In this document: one piece after another, positions 1 to 6,501 of the stretch
How positions within the stretch are numbered: position 1 is the first letter of the stretch
Layout: the number at the start of each line of letters is the position of its first letter
Assembly (NCBI GenBank): GCA_028286705.1
Contig: JAQBRC010000031.1
Coordinates: forward strand, 1 to 28,328
Direction of reading: 5' to 3'
DNA from: Candidatus Nomurabacteria bacterium
Lineage (GTDB): Bacteria > Patescibacteriota > Minisyncoccia > Phycocordibacterales > UBA9973
DNA: 28,328 nucleotides
Notes under the pieces: model-generated
Told to the model about the DNA's origin: nothing
The model's database searches: none
What the model saw: only the letters and a program-made list of their open reading frames with translations
Program-made: the position numbers and the translations under genes

Positions 1-25
1 CTTTTAAAAAACTTTAAAACAGATT

Positions 26-34
26 TGCTATAAT
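26..34 (+). promoter_or_regulatory. Extended -10 promoter of rnhA-comEC
   Basis: The sequence TGCTATAAT is a perfect extended -10 element ending 6 nt before the rnhA ATG at 41. The predicted transcription start therefore coincides with the start codon, which implies a leaderless mRNA. No good -35 hexamer is visible in the short upstream sequence. Confidence 0.7.
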
Positions 35-40
35 AGGTTT

Positions 41-787
41 ATGAGCAAAAAAGAACTGATTATCTATACTGACGGCGCATCACGTGGCAACCCAGGTCCT
101 GGCGGCTGGGCGGCCGTTGTTTTGGCCGGAGACTATGCGCTGGAAATAGCCGGCAACAAGACTCCTGCAACTAACAACCAAATGGAACTGGCTGCAGTTG
201 AGGCGGTGCTTGCTGATAGCGGTGCACTGGCTTGGGATGGATCAGTCGTGCTGTATAGCGACTCCATGTACGTCATCAACGGCTTAACAAAATGGGCGAA
301 GGGCTGGGAACGCAACGGCTGGATCACTAGCACCAAGACCCCCGTTGAGAACAAGGCACAATGGCAGAATCTGTTGGTATTGATGAAGGAATATGGAAAG
401 CGCATTTCAATTGAAAAGGTGAAGGGACATGCAGGAGATTTGTATAACGAACGTTGTGACGAACTGGCTGTTGATGCAGCACTAGGAAAGAATCCTGTGT
501 TATTCTCCGGAACCGTTGCTGAATATAAAACATTTCTTGATGAGAATGGCTATTCAGAAATTGGCACGGGCAAGATGAGTACCTCTCCAAAGAAAGCGTC
601 TTCCAGTAAAGGGGAAGCAGCATATTCATATGTTTCCATGGTTGACGGCGTTGTGCACGCAGACAAAACATGGGCAGAATGCGAGAAGCGGGTGAAGGGG
701 AAGAAAGGTGCAAAATACAAAAAGGTATTTTCCAAGGCCGAGGAAACTGACCTTATGCAAGACTATACGCTCGCTAGTTTGCTGTGA
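41..787 (+). CDS. rnhA: Ribonuclease HI with C-terminal viroplasmin-like (hybrid-binding) domain
   Basis: RNase HI cleaves the RNA strand of RNA-DNA hybrids such as R-loops and Okazaki primers. Residues 1-150 form the RNase H fold: the YTDG motif gives D11, MEL gives E49, YSDS gives D74, and KGHAGD followed by ERCDELA gives H130 and D140. All four carboxylates of the active site are present. At 248 residues the protein is about 100 longer than a minimal RNase HI. After a Ser/Lys-rich linker (about 178-195) comes a segment, about 196-242, with TWAECEKRVKG and GAKYKKVFS. This resembles the viroplasmin/hybrid-binding domain found at the N-terminus of many eukaryotic and some bacterial RNases H; here it is C-terminal. 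The start is set by the -10 box just upstream. The stop overlaps the comEC start by 4 nt. Confidence 0.93.
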   Translation: MSKKELIIYTDGASRGNPGPGGWAAVVLAGDYALEIAGNKTPATNNQMELAAVEAVLADSGALAWDGSVVLYSDSMYVINGLTKWAKGWERNGWITSTKTPVENKAQWQNLLVLMKEYGKRISIEKVKGHAGDLYNERCDELAVDAALGKNPVLFSGTVAEYKTFLDENGYSEIGTGKMSTSPKKASSSKGEAAYSYVSMVDGVVHADKTWAECEKRVKGKKGAKYKKVFSKAEETDLMQDYTLASLL

Positions 788-2208
788 TAGAACTGTTGGC
801 CACAGCAATGGTGTTCGGTGCGATACTATACCGATCATTGCATATAAGCCTGATGGCAATAGGAATGATAAGCGCTCTGACGAGTGCTTTTTTCTTTATC
901 TATTTTTTAAATAAGAGGGTAATACTAATTGGGCTAGTGATATGTTGCGGAGCATTGAGGATGTCATTTGATAGCGACAAAGTATCGCAAGAGTTTTTTA
1001 CGCAAAAAGAAATTTCAGGAATGGTGCAGAGTGTTGATAGAAGATTGGACAAGACGTTAGTAACTGTTAAAGAAGTTCAGTCTGGAAAAACAATACAAGT
1101 CAGTCTACATTCAAAGACAGCTGCATTGCCAGGAGATACCGTTTCTGTCTTTGGGCAGTTGGAAAAACCAAAAGATTTTCTAACTGATACCGGTAGAACA
1201 TTTGAATATCAAAACTATTTGAGATCAAAAGGAATTGTTGCCATCGTTAGCAACGGGAGTGTGCATGTTAGTGCACTCGGTAGATTCTCTTTGAATAGGC
1301 TAGCAACAATAGTTAGATTTCATATTGCATTAACATTTTCAAAGTACGTTTCATTTCCAACAGATGGCATGGTGTCAGGAATGATTGTCGGATATCAAGG
1401 TAGTCTACCTGACTGGTTGTCTAACTTGTTTCGTACTACCGGAGTATTACATGTATTAGTGTTGTCAGGAGAGAACATTGTTATCCTGGCAACGTTTCTT
1501 GCTGTTGTCTTGAAGCCTGTGCCATTTAAATTACGCACCATTATAACTGCACTGGCTATTATTATGATCGTATTGATTAGCGGTGCAGGAGTTGCAGCGG
1601 TTCGTTCGGGAATTATGGGCAGTATTGCACTTGCTGCCGGACTCTTGAAAAGAGGATACGTCCCATTGCGTGCGTTAACTATTTCAATGCTATTCTTTTT
1701 CTTTTACTCACCAAGTACTCTGTTCATTGATCCAGGATTTCATCTGTCAGTATTGGCAACGATGTTTATGATTCTCATATTACCTAAGGCAAAGAAAGCT
1801 TTTGCCTTTCTGCCTGAACGATTTAACGCAAAAGAAATACTGATCCTAGCAATTTGTATGCCATTATTTATGCTGCCATACACGATGTATTTTTCTGGGC
1901 TTGAACCGTTAGCCTCAGCGCCGGCAAATATATTGATGGTGTTTGTTACACCATTGGTTATGCTTTTGGGAACAATCATATTGTTTGTTTCATGGGTTCC
2001 TCCTATTGCAACACTATTGGGCGGTCTACTGTCTTTTGTGGGTACTGCAACAATTGCTCTGTTGAAATTGCTTGATACGTTGCCGCAACTAAACACCCCA
2101 CCAGTTGAATGGTGGGGTGTGTTAGTCGCGTACGGGATATTTTTTATTGTTGTGCTGCGAAAAGAGATTCGGCTACACTCCAGTTCATTTGTGCAAGGAA
2201 GTCGGTGA
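784..2208 (+). CDS. comEC: ComEC/Rec2-type DNA-uptake channel, membrane domain only
   Basis: ComEC forms the inner-membrane channel for single-stranded DNA during natural transformation. The 474-residue product has N-terminal hydrophobic helices, a soluble OB-like segment (about 60-165) and a polytopic Competence domain from about 185. Family signatures are TGVLHVLVLSGENI (usually SG.H) and AAVRSGIMG. The start is GTG at 784 in a GTGA overlap with the rnhA stop, so the two are translationally coupled. The usual C-terminal metallo-beta-lactamase domain is missing from this polypeptide and is found as a separate gene at 2782-3645. The last 65 nt overlap the convergent sodA gene. Confidence 0.88.
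   Translation: MIELLATAMVFGAILYRSLHISLMAIGMISALTSAFFFIYFLNKRVILIGLVICCGALRMSFDSDKVSQEFFTQKEISGMVQSVDRRLDKTLVTVKEVQSGKTIQVSLHSKTAALPGDTVSVFGQLEKPKDFLTDTGRTFEYQNYLRSKGIVAIVSNGSVHVSALGRFSLNRLATIVRFHIALTFSKYVSFPTDGMVSGMIVGYQGSLPDWLSNLFRTTGVLHVLVLSGENIVILATFLAVVLKPVPFKLRTIITALAIIMIVLISGAGVAAVRSGIMGSIALAAGLLKRGYVPLRALTISMLFFFFYSPSTLFIDPGFHLSVLATMFMILILPKAKKAFAFLPERFNAKEILILAICMPLFMLPYTMYFSGLEPLASAPANILMVFVTPLVMLLGTIILFVSWVPPIATLLGGLLSFVGTATIALLKLLDTLPQLNTPPVEWWGVLVAYGIFFIVVLRKEIRLHSSSFVQGSR
2093..2120 (-). terminator. Candidate sodA terminator inside comEC
   Basis: An 11-bp perfect stem (2093-2103 with 2110-2120) and a 6-nt loop lie 23 nt beyond the sodA stop on the minus strand, inside the comEC coding sequence. 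Only three T follow on the minus strand, so termination efficiency is uncertain. Confidence 0.4.
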
Positions 2209-2725
2209 CATACTGCTTCTTGCCTGATGGCTGATAGTCAGCAACGTATGAGTGTTCCCACATATCCAATGCGATAATTGGAATGCATCCTACTAGCTGA
2301 CCAAGATGCTGTTCATCTACCCAGCCGTTTACCAACTCGCCACTCTTCGTATCAAGATAGAGCATTGCCCATACGATACCGCGATTCATGGCAATGGCTT
2401 GGAAGAGAGTCTTCCATGCATCTAATGACCCCCACTGTTTCTCAATAGCGGCGATCAATGTAGGTGCATCCGTATTTGCACCTCCTTCTAGCAGGGAGAA
2501 ATACACTTCATGATTGCGCATGCCTCCCCATTCGAAGGCGAAACGACGCTGAAGTTCATTGATTTCATAGGTGTACTTTTCTGCATCTGCGGAAAGTTCC
2601 TTGATGTGGTCAACGATAAGATTGGCGTGCTTTACATAGCCGGCATAGAGTTTCTTGTGTTCCTCAATTGTTTTCTCACTAATGCTATTGAGGGCAGGGA
2701 TAGTGAATTGTTGTTCTGTATACAT
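2144..2725 (-). CDS. sodA: Fe/Mn-family superoxide dismutase
   Basis: This enzyme dismutates superoxide to oxygen and hydrogen peroxide. The 193-residue protein has the family pattern of metal ligands: H23 in TIEEHKKLY, H72 in GGMRNHEVYF, and D154 and H158 in ALDMWEHSY. The WGGMRNHE helix and the DMWEHSYVADY signature support Fe/Mn SOD. The active-site neighbourhood is divergent (AMNRGIVWAMLYLD in place of the common RFGSGW region), so activity and metal preference cannot be assigned. It lies between the two halves of the ComEC system on the opposite strand, and its 3' end overlaps comEC by 65 nt. It is expressed from a -10 box shared with the divergent gene at 2782; the mRNA leader is about 35 nt. 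Confidence 0.88.
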   Translation of the reverse strand: MYTEQQFTIPALNSISEKTIEEHKKLYAGYVKHANLIVDHIKELSADAEKYTYEINELQRRFAFEWGGMRNHEVYFSLLEGGANTDAPTLIAAIEKQWGSLDAWKTLFQAIAMNRGIVWAMLYLDTKSGELVNGWVDEQHLGQLVGCIPIIALDMWEHSYVADYQPSGKKQYVTDFLAQMNWSVAESLFAAQQ

Positions 2726-2744
2726 ATTTTATTCTTTCTTAGGT

Positions 2745-2775
2745 TTGTATTGATTGGCAGACTACTATTATACCA
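2745..2775. promoter_or_regulatory. Overlapping divergent promoters of sodA and the ComEC-like hydrolase
   Basis: On the minus strand TGGTATAAT (2767-2775) is a perfect extended -10 for sodA. On the plus strand the same bases contain TATTAT (2766-2771) and TATACC (2769-2774), with TTGTAT at 2745-2750 18 nt upstream of TATACC. The plus-strand start codon at 2782 is 7 nt from TATACC, so that transcript would be essentially leaderless. The two polymerases could not occupy the site together. Confidence 0.6.
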
Positions 2776-2781
2776 CTGACT

Positions 2782-3645
2782 ATGAGCCAACACTGCAAAC
2801 CATTTTTAAGCATGCTTCTTATGATTACGGCTTTTGGCATGTCGTGTTACCTTAATGCGCCCAAGGCCAAGGATGCAATAGTGCATGTATATATGCTCGA
2901 TATTGGACAAGGAGACAGTTTCCTTATCGAAGCCGCTAACGGCAAGAAGATACTGATTGATGGAGGAAGAGACAGTACTGTGTTGTCTGAACTGACAAAG
3001 GTCTTGCCTGCGGGGGACAAGTCTATCGATGTTATGATTGCCACTCATCCCGATGCAGACCATATTGGCGGATTGCAGACAGTGTTAGAGAGATATCACG
3101 TTGGATTGTTTCTCACCTCTCAAGTTACCACCGACACCAAAACATTTACTGACCTGTATACCGAACTGTATAAGGAGCACATTCCTTCATACTATGTTCG
3201 TCATGACATGGTATTAACGCTCGATGCCAATACTACCTTTACCATTCTCTTCCCCGATCGAGATACCAGTGGCTGGAAAACAAATGAAGCATCAGTTGTC
3301 GGAAAATTACAGGTTGGAAATAGAAGTATGTTATTTACCGGAGACTCCCCATCATCGATAGAGCACTTTTTGGTTCAGGCATATCACGGGCAATTAGCAT
3401 CAGATGTCTTGAAGCTCGGACACCATGGTTCTAAATATTCTTCCAGTGCAGAATATTTAGAAGCTGTTTCTCCTGAGTTAGGATTAGTATCTGCAGGAAT
3501 AGACAATTCATACCATCATCCTAATGTTGAAATGCTTGATCGTATGAAGGCATTGGCTATTCCTTGGATTAGTACACAAGACAAGGGCACTGTTGATCTT
3601 TCAACTGACGGTATTGCTGAATGGTCTTGGAAAAGTGTTGACTAA
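2782..3645 (+). CDS. Secreted ComEC-type metallo-beta-lactamase-fold hydrolase
   Basis: The 287-residue product matches the C-terminal MBL domain of ComEC, which is proposed to degrade the non-transported DNA strand. Visible motifs are LDIGQGDSFLI (39-49), the metal-binding THPDADHIGG (H89, D91, D93, H94), NEASVV (168-173), LFTGDSP (D188), KLGHHGSKYSSS (H214, H215) and SYHHPN (H245, H246). A hydrophobic N-terminus (about 8-23, ending in Cys22) looks like a signal peptide or anchor and would place the domain outside the membrane, as in full ComEC. It probably works with the channel encoded at 784-2208, from which sodA separates it. A stand-alone competence-related nuclease is the alternative. 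Confidence 0.85.
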   Translation: MSQHCKPFLSMLLMITAFGMSCYLNAPKAKDAIVHVYMLDIGQGDSFLIEAANGKKILIDGGRDSTVLSELTKVLPAGDKSIDVMIATHPDADHIGGLQTVLERYHVGLFLTSQVTTDTKTFTDLYTELYKEHIPSYYVRHDMVLTLDANTTFTILFPDRDTSGWKTNEASVVGKLQVGNRSMLFTGDSPSSIEHFLVQAYHGQLASDVLKLGHHGSKYSSSAEYLEAVSPELGLVSAGIDNSYHHPNVEMLDRMKALAIPWISTQDKGTVDLSTDGIAEWSWKSVD

Positions 3646-3674
3646 TTATTTCAATTTTCTTGATGGTGTATCCG

Positions 3675-3680
3675 TATAAT
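3675..3680 (+). promoter_or_regulatory. -10 box of the small Cys/His protein gene
   Basis: A perfect TATAAT lies 17 nt before the ATG at 3698. No convincing -35 hexamer is seen. Confidence 0.5.
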
Positions 3681-3697
3681 TTTTTGAAAACAAGATT

Positions 3698-3856
3698 ATG
3701 GAAACACCAACAACTACACTCAAACCAATAGCCTCCCTTCCTGTTATCTGTCCTATTTGCAAGCACAGTATTCTTTTAGAGCACCTGTGTGCGCATTTAG
3801 AAATGCATCAGCATGCAGAAATGACCTTGGATATCTTAGCCTTGAGCAGGAGATAG
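3698..3856 (+). CDS. 52-residue C2H2 zinc-finger-like protein, unknown function
   Basis: This small reading frame begins METPTTTLKP and contains CPICKHSILLEHLCAHLEMH. C18-x2-C21-x11-H33-x3-H37 is close to a C2H2 zinc-finger spacing. A basic end (SRR) precedes the stop TAG. A perfect TATAAT box and a short leader support expression; there is no Shine-Dalgarno. The hydrophobic/acidic helix after the finger could mediate protein contacts. It may be a nucleic-acid-binding regulator, but that is inferred from the Cys/His pattern only. The next gene runs in the same direction with its own promoter. Confidence 0.6.
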   Translation: METPTTTLKPIASLPVICPICKHSILLEHLCAHLEMHQHAEMTLDILALSRR

Positions 3857-3861
3857 GGGAT

Positions 3862-3890
3862 TTGTGCTTATCTGCCGCTTGGATTATAGT
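3862..3890 (+). promoter_or_regulatory. Promoter of the 68-residue unknown gene
   Basis: TTGTGC (3862-3867), a 17-nt spacer and TATAGT (3885-3890) resemble a sigma70 promoter. The predicted transcript begins about 19 nt before the ATG at 3916. Confidence 0.5.
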
Positions 3891-3915
3891 TAGGGAAACT
3901 TAAACTAGTACGGCC

Positions 3916-4122
3916 ATGTATAGTAACAATACGGTATTAGACCTTATGCATATAGACGATTTGTTTATCAGCAACAAGGCAGCTGAGATCAAGGAAGGTC
4001 CTCAGCTTTCGCAGATCCAAACCATCGAAAAATACAAACATTGGTTTCGAAGGTTAAACAGAGTAAGAAGAAGTTTTGTTCCTATCTACGTACAGCCTGA
4101 AACAATTAAAAAGGCAGCATAA
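3916..4122 (+). CDS. Hypothetical protein, 68 residues
   Basis: I do not recognise this family. The product has an acidic/hydrophobic N-terminal third (VLDLMHIDDLF), then a basic C-terminal half rich in Arg and Lys (HWFRRLNRVRRSF). Such a half could bind RNA or DNA, but no motif is diagnostic. Support for a real gene is a promoter-like element upstream and a strong intrinsic terminator 2 nt after the stop. No Shine-Dalgarno is seen. Confidence 0.55.
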   Translation: MYSNNTVLDLMHIDDLFISNKAAEIKEGPQLSQIQTIEKYKHWFRRLNRVRRSFVPIYVQPETIKKAA

Positions 4123-4124
4123 CA

Positions 4125-4154
4125 AAAGACCCTTTCCGTTTGGAAAGGGTCTTT
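4125..4154. terminator. Bidirectional terminator between the 68-residue gene and rpmB
   Basis: A perfect 13-bp stem with a GTTT loop is flanked by A-runs on the left and T-runs on the right, so it can terminate the convergent transcripts from both sides. Confidence 0.9.
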
Positions 4155-4166
4155 ATTGTTTTGATG

Positions 4167-4412
4167 TTATTTGATTACACCAGCAGTACGAAGGGCATTG
4201 TATGCACCGTTCTTTTCGATAGTGCGCATGCCTTTAGTAGATACTGTTAGTACCAATGTCTTATCAATCTCAGGAACGTAGATACGCTTCTTTTGAAGGT
4301 TAGCGTACTTGCGGTGGTTGCCTGTTGGGGTAAAAACAGTAGCACGAGTACGGTTAGCGTACTTGCCGCCTACCTGAGAAGTCTTTTTAGTTATTGCGCA
4401 TTCTTTTGCCAT
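4167..4412 (-). CDS. rpmB: 50S ribosomal protein bL28
   Basis: The product is 81 residues. It opens MAKECAITKK, and TSQVGGKYANRTRAT corresponds to the conserved Thr/Gly-rich start of bL28. The central LQKKRIYVPE and LTVSTKGMRTIEKNG match the family core (V-x-AKGMR-x-I in others). It contributes to the large subunit near the E site. It is a single gene running opposite to its neighbours, with its own promoter and a shared terminator. The mRNA leader is predicted to be only 2-3 nt. Confidence 0.92.
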   Translation of the reverse strand: MAKECAITKKTSQVGGKYANRTRATVFTPTGNHRKYANLQKKRIYVPEIDKTLVLTVSTKGMRTIEKNGAYNALRTAGVIK

Positions 4413-4421
4413 AGTGTTCGC

Positions 4422-4450
4422 ATGGTATCACAGCCGTATATCCTATGCAA
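4422..4450 (-). promoter_or_regulatory. Promoter of rpmB
   Basis: On the minus strand TTGCAT (4445-4450), a 17-nt spacer and TACCAT (4422-4427) preceded by TGA form an extended -10 promoter. The start codon is 9 nt past the -10. Confidence 0.55.
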
Positions 4451-4468
4451 GTCTTATGCCATATAGTG

Positions 4469-4474
4469 TATAAT
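4469..4474 (+). promoter_or_regulatory. -10 box of the M50 protease gene
   Basis: A perfect TATAAT lies 10 nt before the ATG at 4485. The in-frame ATG at 4476 would fall at or upstream of the predicted transcription start, so this box decides the start codon. Confidence 0.6.
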
Positions 4475-4484
4475 TATGCGACAT

Positions 4485-5114
4485 ATGATAAACGCCTCAT
4501 CAATATTCTATTTCGTCGTACTAATCTTCTCGATCATTGTTCATGAGGTTGCTCACGGTATCATTGCCGAACAGGAAGGGGATCCGACTGCTCGTAACTT
4601 GGGACGTATCACTCTGAATCCTCTTAAACACATCGACTGGCTGGGTTCTGTTATCCTGCCATTGGCACTTATCTTGAGCGGTACGCAGTTTATTGTCGGT
4701 TGGGCGAAGCCAGTACCATATAATGCTGAGAATCTTCGTCACGGGCGAAAAAGCGAGGCAAAAGTCTCCATTGCCGGTATTGTTGTGAATCTTTCCATTG
4801 CACTCTTTTTTGGATTGTTCATTCGAGCAGCCCTAGGCTTTGGTTTTGCCACCGTTGCTCTTATAGACGGGGCTAGTATTATTGTTTTGATCAACGTTAT
4901 TCTGGCTCTATTTAACAGTATTCCCTTGGCACCATTGGATGGTTTCCGATTTTTGGCTTCAGTATTGCCAGAAAAGGCTATGCCATTTATGCGTCAGGTT
5001 GAGCAGTTTAGCCTGCCCCTCCTTATATTGTTTATCCTCTTTGGCTGGAATGCGGTGGCTCCCTTGGCCTTCAAGATCTTCAGCCTGCTGACTGGAATTG
5101 GTATTCCTCTCTAA
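4485..5114 (+). CDS. Site-2-type intramembrane zinc metalloprotease (M50)
   Basis: M50 proteases cut transmembrane substrates such as anti-sigma factors or signal-peptide remnants. The HEVAHG motif (H20, E21, H24) lies in the first membrane helix. GRITLNPLKHID (40-51) and GWAKPVPYN (72-80) are typical of the compact bacterial SREBP/site-2-like subgroup. NSIPLAPLDG (144-153) supplies the third metal ligand, D152. Four or five hydrophobic helices are apparent. I chose ATG 4485 (209 residues) over 4476 because of the -10 box. No PDZ domain is present. The substrate is unknown; downstream lies the ribosomal cluster, with no functional link visible. Confidence 0.9.
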   Translation: MINASSIFYFVVLIFSIIVHEVAHGIIAEQEGDPTARNLGRITLNPLKHIDWLGSVILPLALILSGTQFIVGWAKPVPYNAENLRHGRKSEAKVSIAGIVVNLSIALFFGLFIRAALGFGFATVALIDGASIIVLINVILALFNSIPLAPLDGFRFLASVLPEKAMPFMRQVEQFSLPLLILFILFGWNAVAPLAFKIFSLLTGIGIPL

Positions 5115-5120
5115 ATACTC

Positions 5121-5149
5121 TTGTCTTTTTTTTGCGGATGTAGTAGCAT
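5121..5149 (+). promoter_or_regulatory. Promoter of rpsL-rpsG
   Basis: TTGTCT (5121-5126), a 17-nt spacer and TAGCAT (5144-5149) precede the rpsL ATG by 8 nt. The transcript would be nearly leaderless. Confidence 0.55.
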
Positions 5150-5157
5150 AGCGGGAC

Positions 5158-5580
5158 ATGGCTACGTTTAATCAGCTAATCAAAACCCCACGAAAGAACG
5201 TTACCCGCAAAACAAAGGCGGTTGCACTTTCTCGTGGAATGAACCACATTCACAACAAACCGGTATTTTACCCGTCTCCTTTCAAGCGTGGTGTATGTAC
5301 TAAGGTAACTACAACTACCCCTAAGAAGCCTAACTCTGCGGTTCGTAAGATTGCTCGTATTCGTTTAACTAACGGCTATGAAGTAACTGCGTACATTCCA
5401 GGTGAAGGACACAATCTTCAGGAACACTCAGTGGTTATGATCCGCGGTGGTCGTGTTAAAGACCTTATCGGTGTACGTTATCACGTTGTTCGTGGACGTC
5501 TCGACACACAGGGTATCGAAAAGCGTCGTAAGAGTCGCTCATTGTATGGAACTAAGCGCCCTAAGGCAGCAAAGAAATAG
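5158..5580 (+). CDS. rpsL: 30S ribosomal protein uS12
   Basis: uS12 sits at the decoding centre. TTTPKKPNSA carries the streptomycin-contact lysines (K56, K57), and PGEGHNLQEHS and GGRVKDL are intact, including D102. The protein has a 13-residue longer N-terminal section before KRGVC than E. coli, similar in place and size to that of Bacilli. At residue 104 the nearly universal proline of VKDLPGVRYH is isoleucine (VKDLIGVRYH). The gene is first in an operon with rpsG, 9 nt downstream. Confidence 0.97.
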   Translation: MATFNQLIKTPRKNVTRKTKAVALSRGMNHIHNKPVFYPSPFKRGVCTKVTTTTPKKPNSAVRKIARIRLTNGYEVTAYIPGEGHNLQEHSVVMIRGGRVKDLIGVRYHVVRGRLDTQGIEKRRKSRSLYGTKRPKAAKK

Positions 5581-5589
5581 TCAATTTAT

Positions 5590-6063
5590 ATGCGAAGAAA
5601 AGTAACAAATCGAAATATGGTGAAGCCGGACATTAAGTACGGCTCAAAAGGACTAGAAAAGTTCATCAACTCTATCATGCAGGATGGCAAGAAAAACACT
5701 GCGCGTACTATCGTGTATAGTGCCCTTGCTATCATCAAGGAAAAGGAAAGTGTTGAAGATCCTCTAGAACTGTTTGAAAACGCCCTTAAGAATGCCGCTC
5801 CTCTTGTTGAGGTTCGTTCACGTCGTGTTGGTGGTGCAAACTACCAGGTACCTCGCGAAGTTCGTCCAGAACGCCGCAATGCCCTTGCAATCCGATGGAT
5901 CATCGATGCAACTCGCTCTCGTAAGGGAGTTAAAACAGCTGTCGCTTTGGCAGACGAACTGTCTCTTGCTAACAAGAACGAAGGTAACGCAGTGAAGAAG
6001 AAAAAGGATACTCACAAAATGGCAGAATCCAACAAGGCATTCGCCCATCTCGGAAACTTCTAA
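5590..6063 (+). CDS. rpsG: 30S ribosomal protein uS7
   Basis: uS7 nucleates assembly of the small-subunit head and contacts E-site tRNA. The 157-residue product has the family motifs SIMQDGKKNTA, VEVRSRRVGGANYQVP and the RKGVKTA...LADEL helix. The KMAESNKAFAHLGNF end (usually AHxRW) is slightly divergent. It shares a transcript with rpsL and ends at a hairpin terminator directly after the stop. Confidence 0.97.
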   Translation: MRRKVTNRNMVKPDIKYGSKGLEKFINSIMQDGKKNTARTIVYSALAIIKEKESVEDPLELFENALKNAAPLVEVRSRRVGGANYQVPREVRPERRNALAIRWIIDATRSRKGVKTAVALADELSLANKNEGNAVKKKKDTHKMAESNKAFAHLGNF

Positions 6064-6092
6064 CAAAACACCCTCGAAAGAGGGGATTTTTG
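6064..6092 (+). terminator. rpsL-rpsG terminator
   Basis: A CCCTC-GAAA-GAGGG hairpin, extended by CAAAA/TTTTG across a 2-nt internal loop, ends in a five-T run. Confidence 0.75.
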
Positions 6093-6096
6093 TTGC

Positions 6097-6124
6097 TTGA
6101 CAAATATTTATAAGAGTGTATTAT
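6097..6124 (+). promoter_or_regulatory. Strong promoter in the rpsG-fusA gap
   Basis: A perfect TTGACA (6097-6102), a 16-nt spacer and TATTAT (6119-6124) give one of the best sigma70-like promoters in the window. Transcription would begin near 6131. No gene follows before the next terminator. Confidence 0.75.
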
Positions 6125-6130
6125 ATAGAC

Positions 6131-6210
6131 AAATAGGAGTTCTTTATAGCTCTTATGTGATAAGGTTTAGGTTGAAAGCCCCCAAGCAGCGAGTGTGCGG
6201 GGGCTTTTAT
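6131..6210 (+). ncRNA. Candidate small RNA 1 between rpsG and fusA
   Basis: The unit runs from the predicted start to a terminator. The terminator stem is 9 bp (6175-6183 with 6099+: 6199-6207) with a 15-nt loop, followed by TTTTA. A first hairpin pairs TAGGAG with CTCTTA across a 10-nt loop. The only start codon in the unit, after an AGGAG, reads ATG-TGA, so no peptide longer than one residue is encoded there. It could be an independent small RNA or a relic attenuator; I recognise no family. Confidence 0.45.
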
Positions 6211-6246
6211 TATTTACAGTTAGGTGTAGACTGTTAGATAAGATTG

Positions 6247-6304
6247 TTGAATAAGGTCTTCCTGATAGGGGTTTCGCAGCATATGCAGCGGAGCCTCTTT
6301 TTTT
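6247..6304 (+). ncRNA. Candidate small RNA 2 between rpsG and fusA
   Basis: A weak promoter (TTTACA 6213-6218, 16-nt spacer, TAGATA 6235-6240) is followed about 60 nt later by an intrinsic terminator. Its 11-bp stem (6267-6277 with 6288-6298, three G-U pairs) encloses a small GC-ATAT-GC hairpin and is followed by seven T. No reading frame of note lies inside. Confidence 0.35.
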
Positions 6305-6391
6305 GACAAATCTCAAGAGAGGTATAGGATATACTTAGGTTATTATTATATTTGGGTCTCATCAGCACGGCATGCTGATGGGGCCTTTTTT
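6303..6391 (+). ncRNA. Candidate small RNA 3 between rpsG and fusA (promoter plus terminator)
   Basis: TTGACA at 6303-6308 overlaps the T-run of the preceding terminator. The -10 is ambiguous: TAGGAT (6325-6330) has a 16-nt spacer, and TATACT (6330-6335) a 21-nt one. A 13-bp hairpin (6355-6367 with 6373-6385, three G-U pairs) then leads into six T. The predicted RNA is only about 50 nt and consists mainly of the terminator hairpin. Confidence 0.35.
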
Positions 6392-6407
6392 CTTCCCTTT
6401 TGCTGTA

Positions 6408-6436
6408 TTGCAAAAACTAACCTTTAGCTCTATAGT
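6408..6436 (+). promoter_or_regulatory. Promoter of fusA
   Basis: TTGCAA (6408-6413), a 17-nt spacer and TATAGT (6431-6436) predict a start near 6443 and a leader of about 60 nt. The leader contains CCGCCCGTCGGCGG, and its last bases, TATATTATT, are the same as before the tuf start codon. No Shine-Dalgarno is present. Confidence 0.65.
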
Positions 6437-6501
6437 ATACGCACCTTTCCGCCCGTCGGCGGTTATATTAATTAAGCATAAAACAAAACAGATATATTAT
6501 T

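Noticed and set aside
3857..3915. Gap between the two small unknown genes
   Set aside because: It holds only the promoter of the second gene; no further gene or repeat was seen.
4476..4484. Earlier ATG for the M50 protease
   Set aside because: It lies 2 nt after the -10 box, so it would not be on the transcript.
5818..6066. Minus-strand open frames over ribosomal genes such as rpsG, fusA and rplB
   Set aside because: They are mirror frames of strongly conserved genes, with no promoter or family signature.
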